From: Bacteroidota bacterium
Lineage (GTDB): Bacteria > Bacteroidota > Bacteroidia > AKYH767-A > OLB10
Length of the DNA: 64,000 nucleotides
Direction: 5' to 3'
NCBI GenBank assembly: GCA_016714005.1
Contig: JADJOA010000002.1
Span: 558,001-622,000, forward strand
The translations under genes were made by a program, and so were the position numbers. Below the pieces are notes generated by a model. The model did not search any database. It had not been told where the DNA came from and saw only the letters and a list, made by a program, of their open reading frames with translations. Shown here piece after piece: positions 56,005 to 64,000 of the stretch (position 1 is its first letter; every line of letters begins with the position of its first letter).

Positions 56005-58087
56005 TCAGCACACAAAATACATATAAATATCGCCTTTGTTCTTTGCGGAAATGGTTGCGCGATGTTCACACTTAAATTTATCTTTAACTAATTCATACGT
56101 TGAGCCGCTGATGTTTACTTTGCCTACCTCTCCGCTGCTTTCTAAACGCGAGGCTGTGTTAACGGTATCGCCCCATATATCATAAGCAAATTTTTTTGTG
56201 CCTACCACACCGGCAACCACTGGTCCTGTATGGATTCCAAGCCTTAATTCAAAAAACATAAGTCCTTTGCTTTGTCTTTCAGTTTTATTTTGTTCAATAA
56301 ATTTTTGCATTTCAATACCTGCATTAATTACATCAACGGCATGTGTATCGTTAGGCACAGGCAAACCACCTGCACACATGTATGCATCGCCTATAGTTTT
56401 AATTTTTTCTATGCCATGCCTGGTTATAATTTTATCAAACTCACTGTAGCAGTAATTAATTTCTGCTACTAATTCTTCGGCAGATAATTTTTCGCTGGCT
56501 TGCGTAAAATTTTTAAAGTCGGTAAAAAGCACTGTTACCGATTCAAATTTTTTTGCTTTTGCTTGCCCTGTATTTTTTAATTCTTCGGCTGTTTCGGCAG
56601 GTAAAATATTGAGCAATAAACTTTCGCTGCGTTTTTTTCTTTAGAAATTTTATTGCGCTGCCTGTAAACCACTATTGCAAAAGCAAGCACACCGGCAAGT
56701 CCTGCAAAAGTGGCATTACGCACATTGCGTTGCCTTATCATTTTTTGCTGTGCTATGGCGTCCTTTTTTCCTGCTCCGCTTTTGTAAGCGCTTCTTTTTT
56801 ATCACTCTCATATTGCATTTGAGATTGCACCGTTTTTTTTGTGTTTTCCTCATTAAGCAAACTATCTCGGTATAGTATGTGCATTTTATAATTGCGGTAG
56901 GCCATTTTATAATCCCCCGTATTTTCATTCATAGCTGCTAAATTGTAATACGAATCTTTAAGCTCAGCCATTCCATTTATTTCTTTGGCTAATTCCAATC
57001 CTTTGTCTACATAAATATTGGCTTTTTTGTATTCTTTTAATTTAAGGTAAATAGCTCCAATATGATTATACGATGCGGCCATTCCTATCTTCAATCCTCC
57101 CTGCTCAAACAACTCAAGTGCTGCTTCACTTTTTTCAAGCGATTGCAAATAGTAGTCTTTGGCTTCTTCTGTTTTATCATTAGATAATTTAAAATCAGCT
57201 TTTTTTTCGAGCACTCGACTTATGCTTTCATAGCAATCGGCAATATTGGTTTTGTAATTTTCCCAGTCTTCGTTAAAAATTTTAAGTGCTCGGTTATATT
57301 TGGTAAGTGCATCATCAAGCAAGTTATTATTAAAATCAAGTTGCCCTAAACTTGAGTAAGCATTGGCGATAAGTGCATTGTTTTTAGCTTCAATGGCAAG
57401 CTGCAAAGATTTTTCATACGCTTTAAATGCTTCCTTAAAACTGTTTTGCCTTTCGTAAACATATCCCTGGCTTGAGTAAATTAAAGACACATAATCGTAT
57501 TGTTTCAACACCTCAAAAAAGCGGATGGCTTTAAAAGAATAATTTATTGCTTCGGGATAATTGCCCAATGCACTGTAAGATTCGCTTATTCCCCAGTTGG
57601 ATTTGGCAGTTAAGGTGATATCCTTTACTTCTGTTGCAAGCTCAAGCCCGCGTTTAAAACATACAATGGCTTTTGAAAAATCAAACTTGGCAAGCGCCCA
57701 TCCTTTTGAAATATTTATTTCGGCTTCGCTTTTTTTATCTCCTGTTTGTTTGGCAATGCCAATTGCCTCATCGTAATTTTTTAATGCCGTTTCGTTTTCA
57801 TACAAAACCATGTTAGCAATACCACATTTGAGCAGCGCTTTTTTCTTTCCGCTTAAATAATTTATTTGCCCTGCTAAAATATTTGCCTTTTGCGCATAGT
57901 AAAGTGAGCTATCATAATTGCCCGCTGCGGCTGCACTATCGCTAAAAGCAATAAGCTTTAAGACAGAAATGGTATCAGCCTTTGGTTGTGCAACACTTTT
58001 GTTACTCAAGAAGAAAACAACAATAAAGGACAATGCTCTTATAAAAGCAATACCGGTATTTTGAGATGTATGTTCAGGGCTATTCAA
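56005..58087 (-). CDS. TPR-containing class III adenylate cyclase (frameshifted)
   Basis: A ~694-codon protein. The signal/anchor is IRALSFIVVFFLSNKSVAQ. About eight TPR repeats span ~40-400 (SAAAAGNYDSSLYYAQKANI, SNWGISESYSALGNYPEAIN), then a membrane helix (ATFAGLAGVLAFAIVVY), a linker (SLLLNILPAETAEELK) and the cyclase domain. Metal Asp residues are in VLFTDFKNFT and IGDAYMCAGG. Adenine-selecting Lys/Asp appear in EKIKTIGDAY and YDIWGDTVNTASRL. Frame breaks near 56643 and 56757. It sits 80 bp upstream of the TPR/HisKA-like gene on the same strand, so they may be co-transcribed. It makes cAMP, with the TPR region likely sensing. Confidence 0.87.
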
Positions 58088-58208
58088 TAAGACAAGTTTA
58101 TAAGCAAAGGTTGACGGGTATAAATATAAAAAATCATAGTTGCTTGATTAAAAATTATACAGTAACACCGTTTAGCATCATTAGTTACATTTACAAAAAA
58201 ATAAACCC

Positions 58209-58982
58209 ATGAACAGTAATAAAGTAAAATACGGCTGGCTGCCTGATTTGCCCGACCACAGAGATTATTCTTATAAAGCTCCTGTACACGTATTAAAAAA
58301 ACTTCCTTCGATTGTTGATTTAAGAGGCCAATGCCCGCCTGTGTATATGCAGGGGCAGCTTAACAGTTGTACAGCAAACGCCATAGGCGCTGCCATTGAA
58401 TTTGAAATGATGAAACAAAATGCCTCAGATGTATTTAGTCCTTCGCGGCTTTTTATTTATTACAACGAAAGAGGATTAGAAAACACCATATCAATGGACT
58501 GTGGCGCACATATACGCGATGGCATGAAGTGTGTAAGCCAGATTGGTTATTGCCCAGAGTATATGTGGCCTTATTATATACAAAACGTGAGTGTAAGACC
58601 ACCTTATGCCAGCTACATTGATGCAATGAATAATAAAGTGGTATCGTATCATAAAGTGCAACGCACATTGCAACATTTGAAAGCATGCCTTGCGCAAGGT
58701 TATCCTTTTGTTTTTGGATTTACTATTTATGAATCATTTGAAAGTAAGGAAGTGGCAAAAACCGGAATACTTAATATGCCTAAACCTGATGAAAAATGTA
58801 ATGGCGGACATGCAGTGCTGGCTGTTGGGTATGACGATAAACAAAAACGATTTATAGCGCGTAACAGCTGGAGCGAAATGTGGGGTATGAAGGGTTATTT
58901 TACCATACCTTACGATTATCTGTTAAATGAAAATCTTTCAAAAGATTTTTGGACTATAAGATTGGTTGCTGATAAGGATTAG
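58209..58982 (+). CDS. C1 (papain-like) cysteine peptidase
   Basis: The product is 257 residues without a signal peptide. The oxyanion Gln and catalytic Cys appear as MQGQLNSCTANAIGAAIEFE. Catalytic His is in CNGGHAVLAVGYDD and Asn in ARNSWSEMWGMKGYF. The N-terminus (YGWLPDLPDHRDYSYKAP) is typical of bacterial C1A peptidases of the LPDxRD type. It ends before a bidirectional terminator and lies opposite to the adenylate cyclase gene. Location is probably cytoplasmic or exported by an unseen route. Confidence 0.88.
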   Translation: MNSNKVKYGWLPDLPDHRDYSYKAPVHVLKKLPSIVDLRGQCPPVYMQGQLNSCTANAIGAAIEFEMMKQNASDVFSPSRLFIYYNERGLENTISMDCGAHIRDGMKCVSQIGYCPEYMWPYYIQNVSVRPPYASYIDAMNNKVVSYHKVQRTLQHLKACLAQGYPFVFGFTIYESFESKEVAKTGILNMPKPDEKCNGGHAVLAVGYDDKQKRFIARNSWSEMWGMKGYFTIPYDYLLNENLSKDFWTIRLVADKD

Positions 58983-59017
58983 CTATTGGGGTGCTGAAAA
59001 AATTTGCCCCATAAAAA

Positions 59018-59046
59018 AACCGGCTGCAAGTGGCAGCCGGTTTTTA
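59018..59046. terminator. Bidirectional Rho-independent terminator
   Basis: CCGGCTGC pairs with GCAGCCGG across a 5-nt loop, with AAAAAAA before and TTTTT after, so it can end both the peptidase C1 gene (+) and the S46 peptidase gene (-). Confidence 0.85.
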
Positions 59047-59066
59047 TTTTTAAAATTAAATTTTGT

Positions 59067-61215
59067 TTACTCAATTATTTTCATTTCGTTAATGGTGTTT
59101 GTTCCACCCATCATTTTGTCTATTACCCATAACACATAGCGTATGTCAACATTGATGGTGCGTTTGTAGAGCGGGTCGTATTTGATATCACCGCTCATTG
59201 CCTCCCAGTTGCCGTCAAAAGCAAGACCCACTAATTCGCCATTGCCGTTGATTACATCGCTGCCGCTGTTCCCACTTATTTTCTCATTTGTAGAAAGGAA
59301 GCAGGTGTTTAATACTCCGTCTTTGCCATAGCGCCCAAAATCTTTTTGCGGAAAAGTTCCTCCTGTAGTGTTGGTACTTTAAATTCAGGGTGGCTGTTGT
59401 CCATTTTTTCCATAATGCCGTTGTATGTGGTAAACCAGTTATACTTAACAGCATCGGCAGGGTCGTAAGTTTTACAGTGCCATAAGAAAGGCGCATGGTG
59501 CTGTTAGCATCGGGAGAATATTTTACATCAGGATTCATTAAACGTAAACCACGAATAAACTTACGATTGTTTGCAGCAATTGCCTGTTCAAAACCGCGCA
59601 CAGCAGGGCGGTAGTTTGTTGTATAATGATTGATGATGGAGGTAATGGTTTTATAAGCCAAATCCTTTTCTAATTTTTTTGAAGAAGGCTTATCAAGAAA
59701 TGCTGCCAATTTTTCTTTAGAAGCGAACATGCTTTTCTTAAAAATGTCGGCAGCATAGGCATCAAAATCTCCTTTGTATTTGCTCATTATTTCTGCAAAA
59801 ATTGGTGCATGTTGCTCTTTTGGAATATCATCGTAAAACAATTTAAGCATAGCGCCTGTAATGCGTTGGTCAGTTGGGGCATCGTATTCTTTCCAAAAAT
59901 CTTCAATACCTTCTTTTAACTCGGCAGCCTTTGCTTTAACATCTTCAGGCTTTGCATCTTCTTTTTTAAGCATATCTCCAAACTGACCATACGAACCTGC
60001 ATAGGCAAAAATTTCGGGGGCTGAAGCACACTCTTGCAAATACTGGCGCACCAGACCATATTTTCTATAGTTGCTATAAGTGTTTTTTAAATCGGTTAAA
60101 ACATTTCTATATTCTGTTTTGCGGTTTGCATCAGCATTTGCCCACTGCTGAAACTGTGCTTCTAACTGGCGCTTTTGCTGAGGCACTTCCATACGCTTAA
60201 GTTGTTTCATTTGCCCAATAAAATATTTCCAGTAGTTGCTTATCTGATTTTTCTTAGCCTGGTATTTTATACGTACCTCGTTAGAGTTTTTCATGGCATC
60301 GTTCCAAATTTCTAACCGTTTTTCGCGCAGTTTTACTATGGCAGGACTTGTTATGTCTAATCCATATTCAACAGAATATGAAGTAGCATAACGATCTGTT
60401 CTGCCCGGGTAGCCAAGCGTCATGGTATAATCGCCATCGTTAACACCCTTAATATTTACGGGTAAAAAGTATTTTGATTTGTATGGCACATTGTCTTTTG
60501 AATATTCTTTAGAGGGTTTTCCATCAGCAGTCATATAAACACGGAACATGGAAAAATCGCAGGTATGGCGGGGCCACATCCAGTTATCGGTATCGCCACC
60601 AAAATTGCCCATTGCAAAGGGAGGGTTGCCTACCAATCTTACATCGCGATAAATTTCATATACCATTAAGTAAAATTCGTTGCCGCCAAAAAATGCTCGT
60701 ACGTCACTTGTATATTTTCCTTCCTGGTTAGCCTCACCGGTAATTTTTGCAAATATACCAGGGAGTTTTTGTTGGATGGATGCTTCGCTCAAGGTATCAG
60801 ACAACTGGCTTTTTACTTTTTCGGTTACATCATCTATACGCACTAAAAATTTTACGAATAACCCGTCACACTTTCTTTCTTTGTCGCGTGATGTTGCCCA
60901 AAAGCCTTTGGTCATAATATCATCATCGGGGGTGCTCATGCTTTGCACGGCATCGAGCCCGCAGTGGTGGTTGGTTAAAATCAAACCATCGGCAGAAACA
61001 ATTTCACCGGTACAAAAACCGCCAAAGTGAACAATTGCATCTTTCATGCTTGATTTGTTGATGTCGTAAATTTCTTCGGCACTTAGTTTAAGTCCTTTGG
61101 TTTGCATATCGGCTTCGTTAATTTGCTTGAGCTTGTTAAGCATCCACATGCCTTCATCGGCTTTTACAAAAATGAAGCAGAGTAATAATGTAAATAAACT
61201 GAGTAATCTTTTCAT
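59067..61215 (-). CDS. S46-family dipeptidyl peptidase (frameshifted)
   Basis: A ~716-residue periplasmic serine peptidase like DPP7/DPP11. Signal peptide: LLSLFTLLLCFIFVKA. Catalytic His in ILTNHHCGLDAVQ (near residue 83), Asp in GNFGGDTDNWMWPRH and Ser in ISGNSGSDVINGNGELVG. The last block is in another frame; one inserted base near 59470-59473 joins YGTVKSYDPADAVKYN-like text to a stop at 59067. S46 enzymes release dipeptides and matter for peptide feeding in Bacteroidota. The S1-pocket residue (GNSGSDVINGNGELVG) cannot separate DPP7 from DPP11. Confidence 0.92.
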
Positions 61216-61361
61216 TGCGCTTTAAATTTTAAATTTGTTTAAGGAGTGCGAATATCAGAAAATAAAGATGCTGTGTGGTTAAAGTTTGTTAATGGAAAAT
61301 GTGTTGCCATTGTTTGTTGTCCAACTAAAGGGATCAAATTTATATTTTCGTAAAAAAATTT

Positions 61362-61895
61362 ATGCCCGTAATAAAACCCGTAAAGGGAATACACCCAACG
61401 TTTGGCGATAATTGCTTTATAGCCGAAAATGCTACCATTGTTGGCGAGGTGATAATGGGTAACGATTGCAGTATTTGGTTTAATGCAGTGGTGCGTGGCG
61501 ATGTAAATTCTATTACAATAGGTAATAAAGTAAATGTGCAGGATGGGGCTATAATACATTGTACATATACCAACCTGCCTGCCGGACAAGCAGGGGCAAA
61601 AACCACCATAGGCGATAATGTTTCCATAGGACATAATGCTATAGTACATGGTTGTACTCTGGAGGATAATGTTTTAATAGGCATGGGTGCTATAGTAATG
61701 GATAATGCAGTGGTTGAAAAAAATGCAATAGTGGCGGCAGGTGCTGTGGTGCTTGAAAATACGAGGGTTGAATCGGGAACTATTTATGCCGGGGTGCCCG
61801 CTAAAAAAGTTAAGACGATAAGCCCCGAGCATTTTGAAGGATTGAACATGCGCATAGCAAATAATTATGTGATCTACAGCGAGTGGTTTAAGTAG
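61362..61895 (+). CDS. Gamma-carbonic-anhydrase-like (YrdA/PaaY family) protein
   Basis: A 177-residue left-handed beta-helix of the YrdA/CaiE/gamma-CA group: hexapeptide repeats (GEVIMGNDCSIWFNAVVRGD, ATIVG, SIGHNAIVHGCTLEDNVLIG) and metal ligands as HCTY and SIGHNAIVHGC. It carries an eight-residue insertion (NLPAGQAG, ~71-78) between HCTYT and AKTTIGDN that most family members lack; see the repeat entry. The C-terminus (YVIYSEWFK) is normal. It follows the S46 gene in the opposite direction. Confidence 0.9.
   Translation: MPVIKPVKGIHPTFGDNCFIAENATIVGEVIMGNDCSIWFNAVVRGDVNSITIGNKVNVQDGAIIHCTYTNLPAGQAGAKTTIGDNVSIGHNAIVHGCTLEDNVLIGMGAIVMDNAVVEKNAIVAAGAVVLENTRVESGTIYAGVPAKKVKTISPEHFEGLNMRIANNYVIYSEWFK
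61572..61596 (+). repeat. Short palindromic in-frame insertion
   Basis: AACCTGCCTGCCGGACAAGC plus AGGGG encodes NLPAGQAG inside a beta-helix loop. CCTGC and GCAGG form the outer arms and TGCCGGACA the near-palindromic centre. Such LPAGQAG-coding segments are small, mobile-looking palindromes that I recall inserted within genes of some environmental Bacteroidota. A second copy was not located in this window. Confidence 0.5.
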
Positions 61896-61966
61896 CAGGG
61901 TTGCATTAAAAATTTTAACTGTAACTGCTTTTTTTTATCTTAGCCGCTCTTTATCTTTAGCATTTT

Positions 61967-63071
61967 ATGAAATTAGATAAACACATAGGATATTTATTGT
62001 ACAAGCACAATTGTGTAATTGTTACTGATTTTGGAGGCTTTGTTACCAATTACAAAAGTGCTACCATACACCCTGTACAGCATACGTTTACAGCACCATC
62101 AAAACAAATTGCGTTTAACCGCAACCTCACAACCAATGACGGATTGCTGGCAAATTACATTTCGCAAAAATTATCGGTTACTTACCCAGAGGCTTGCAGG
62201 ATTATTGCCAGCTTTGTTGCTGATTGCAATGCTGAATTAGAAAGCGGAAAAAAAATTGTTTTGAAAATATTGGCGAATTATTTTTTGATCGCGAACGTAA
62301 TTTACAGTTTGTACCTCATACGGAAGTAAATTATCTGTTGGATTCTTTTGGTTTGGGCTCATTCCAGTCACCCGCTATTAAGCGAGAAGAAAGAATGATT
62401 GAACTGGCAGAGATGGAAAATGTTATTCCATCTTTATCCCGAAGAAAAACAAATCGAGAATATGGCGATTGGTAGAAGTGGTTCCAGTTGCAGCGGTGCT
62501 AACTTACTTTATCATTAATTCTTCGCTTACAGCTCAACTAAATACTAATTTTGCAAGCCTTAATCCGTTTGCAAATGCAAAAACAGAAGTTGTTACCCAT
62601 GCTGAACAACCTTTAGCAGAACCCGCTGTAAACACAGCGGAAGGACCGGAAGTCAATAATATTTCTGAAAATAATGTTGCAACCACACTTGCAGAAAAAA
62701 CAGTTGAAGAGAATCCCGCTCCCATTGTTGAACAAAAGCCTGAAGTAATTGCAGAGATTAAAACAGAAACTCCTGTGCCTGCAAAAGAAGAAAACGTGCC
62801 AGTACCTGTATCGGTTAAACCTGTTATGACAAGTTCGGGAACGCATAAATTTTTTGTTATAGGCGGATGTTTTTCTATTCCTGAAAATGCAGAAAAACTT
62901 GTTGCACAACTTAAAGCAGAAGGATACCCAGCACTTATTTTAGGAAAAAATGCCAAGGGCATGGATATGGTTGGTATTGCATCGGCAGTCAACAGAGGCA
63001 AAGCAGAAGAAATGTTGGGCTTTATCCAGGAAAGCGGTTACCCCGATGCCTGGCTTTTCAGGAAGAAATAA
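61967..63071 (+). CDS. HU-CCDC81 and SPOR domain membrane protein (frameshifted)
   Basis: A ~367-codon protein. Two N-terminal HU-CCDC81-like domains (YLLYKHNCVIVTDFGGFVTN, QKLSVTYPEACRIIASFVAD) are followed by a charged linker (EENIGELFFDRERN-like text in another frame), one membrane helix (VVPVAAVLTYFIINSSL), a P/E/V-rich periplasmic stretch and a C-terminal SPOR domain (HKFFVIGGCFSIPENAEKLV). SPOR binds septal denuded peptidoglycan. Breaks near 62265 and 62460. It is a known Bacteroidota architecture thought to act at division sites. It overlaps PCD convergently by 14 bp. Confidence 0.8.
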
Positions 63072-63312
63072 GTTTATCAATTTCTGCCGCTAGTTTTCTG
63101 TCTTTATCGGTTACCGTATTTCCGGCATCGTGCGTGTTTAAAGTAATAGACACCGTATTGTAAACATTACTCCAGTTAGGATGATGATTCATTTTTTCGG
63201 CAACAAAAGCCACGCGCGTCATAAATGCAAAGGCTTCGATAAAATTTTTAAACTTAAATTCTTTTTTAAGTGAGTTGCCTTCACCTGCATGTAAATTTTC
63301 TTCTTTCCACAT
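63058..63312 (-). CDS. Pterin-4a-carbinolamine dehydratase
   Basis: An 84-residue PCD/PhhB-like protein: KFKNFIEAFAFMTRVAFVAE, then the active-site block KMNHHPNWSNVYNTVSITL, then THDAGNTVTDKDRKLAAEI. Family length is ~95, so this is near complete. It recycles 4a-hydroxytetrahydropterin after aromatic hydroxylation, though in many bacteria its role is unclear. It overlaps the SPOR gene's end by 14 bp on the opposite strand. Confidence 0.9.
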   Translation of the reverse strand: MWKEENLHAGEGNSLKKEFKFKNFIEAFAFMTRVAFVAEKMNHHPNWSNVYNTVSITLNTHDAGNTVTDKDRKLAAEIDKLISS

Positions 63313-63425
63313 GATTGTAAATGTTTATGATTGTAAAGTTACAATTTTAACAGCGCTCGTGTGATATAAAATTTAAGGATAGGTTTTTCATAGAAGATAT
63401 TTCAGCATTTTTGTTTTGATAATAG

Positions 63426-64000
63426 ATGGCGCAGCTACTTTCGGTAAGAAATCTTTCTGTAAATTTTCACTTGCACGAGCTGGTTATTGCTGCTCTAAAA
63501 AATATTTCATTTGATATTGATTACGGACAAACACTTGCCATAGTTGGGGAGAGCGGCAGCGGTAAATCTGTAACTGCACTTTCGCTGATGCAATTGGTGC
63601 AAAAGCCGGGCTTGGTTCGTGCTGATGAAATCAGTTTCAATTCAAGAAAGCAGAACAAAATCATTAACATTAGCTCCGTTGCCGAAAGAAATGGATAGCA
63701 TTCGCGGCAACGAAATTGCTATGATTTTCCAAGAGCCTATGTCATCACTTCAATCCTGTAATCAGTTGTGGTAAGCAAGTGGCAGAAGCACTAATACTCC
63801 ACAATAGAATTACGGCAAAAAAAGCAAAAGTGCAAACCATTGCTTTGTTTGAAAAAGTAAAACTACAGCAAGCTGATAAAATTTACGATTGCTATCCGCA
63901 TCAGTTAAGTGGCGGACAAAAGCAAAGGGTAATGATTGCAATGGCAATAAGTTGTAATCCTTCTCTACTTATTGCCGATGAACCAACAACAGCATTAGAT
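63426..64000 (+). CDS. ABC transporter ATP-binding protein, Opp/Dpp type (frameshifted, runs off window)
   Basis: The gene starts at ATG 63426 and continues past 64000. Walker A: VGESGSGKSVTALSL. Q-loop: AMIFQEPMSSL. Signature: YPHQLSGGQKQRVMIAMAI. Walker B: LLIADEPTTALD. Sequence between breaks near 63670 and 63745 is continuous in other frames. The LSVNFHLHELVIAALKNISF start and early Walker A fit the oligopeptide/dipeptide uptake class, possibly a dual-ATPase like YejF. Permease and binding protein genes are not visible. Confidence 0.85.

Overview
The window is AT-rich chromosomal DNA from a member of the Bacteroidota, most likely a Chitinophagales/Sphingobacteriales-type environmental lineage. 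Evidence: gldH, a type IX secretion C-terminal sorting domain protein, a type III glutamine synthetase, carboxypeptidase-regulatory/TonB-type outer-membrane barrels, a GLPGLI protein, an S46 dipeptidyl peptidase, an HU-CCDC81/SPOR protein, the DUF6427/DUF6341 pair, and promoters of the form TTG-N19-21-TAnnTTTG. No rRNA, tRNA, CRISPR array, transposase or phage module was recognised.

Quality: almost every second gene, including essential ones (holB, panC, panD, hemL, polyprenyl synthase), is broken by single-base indels. Most sit in homopolymer runs and are repaired by adding or removing one base. I treat these as sequencing errors and give the repaired gene extents.

Layout. 1-5824 (+): a CX4CH lipoprotein/OB-fold/YceI/DUF5777 operon, then an outer-membrane barrel with a GLPGLI protein. 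5827-11774 (mostly -): lipoprotein, glnN, tatA, a secreted T9SS propeller and DUF6427. 11832-15977: DUF6341, gldH, ricT-like PSP1, holB and a HicA/HicB-like pair. 16146-20365 (+): panC, panD, a flippase-like membrane protein, rfaE2 and a GT39 glycosyltransferase. 20384-29175 (mostly -): a hybrid histidine kinase with a receiver, a secreted protein of unknown function, an HhH protein, a LytS/LytR pair and a TonB-dependent receptor. 29465-44701: metabolic and envelope genes (ygiD, ALDH7, a Gcr-type membrane protein, hemL, polyprenyl synthase, ArsC-like, nucleotide-sugar genes, ACMSD-like, glutamate dehydrogenase, MscS).

44702-50895 is accessory. It holds a repeated 40-nt leader and a tandem family of small lipoproteins separated by copies of a ~210-bp repeat. 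Each repeat copy abuts the truncated 5' end of another gene, so the region looks cassette-like and rearranged.

51333-54479 is the most interesting locus: an APH-fold kinase, a HopA1-family protein and a LanC-like cyclase in overlapping order. This is the gene set of class V (LanK/LanY/LanX) lanthipeptide synthetases. No precursor peptide could be identified. It is followed tail-to-tail by two TPR signalling proteins, a class III adenylate cyclase and a histidine-kinase-like protein with no ATPase domain. The window closes with a papain-like protease, an S46 peptidase, a gamma-carbonic-anhydrase-like protein carrying a short palindromic in-frame insertion, an HU/SPOR protein, PCD, and the start of an ABC transporter ATPase.
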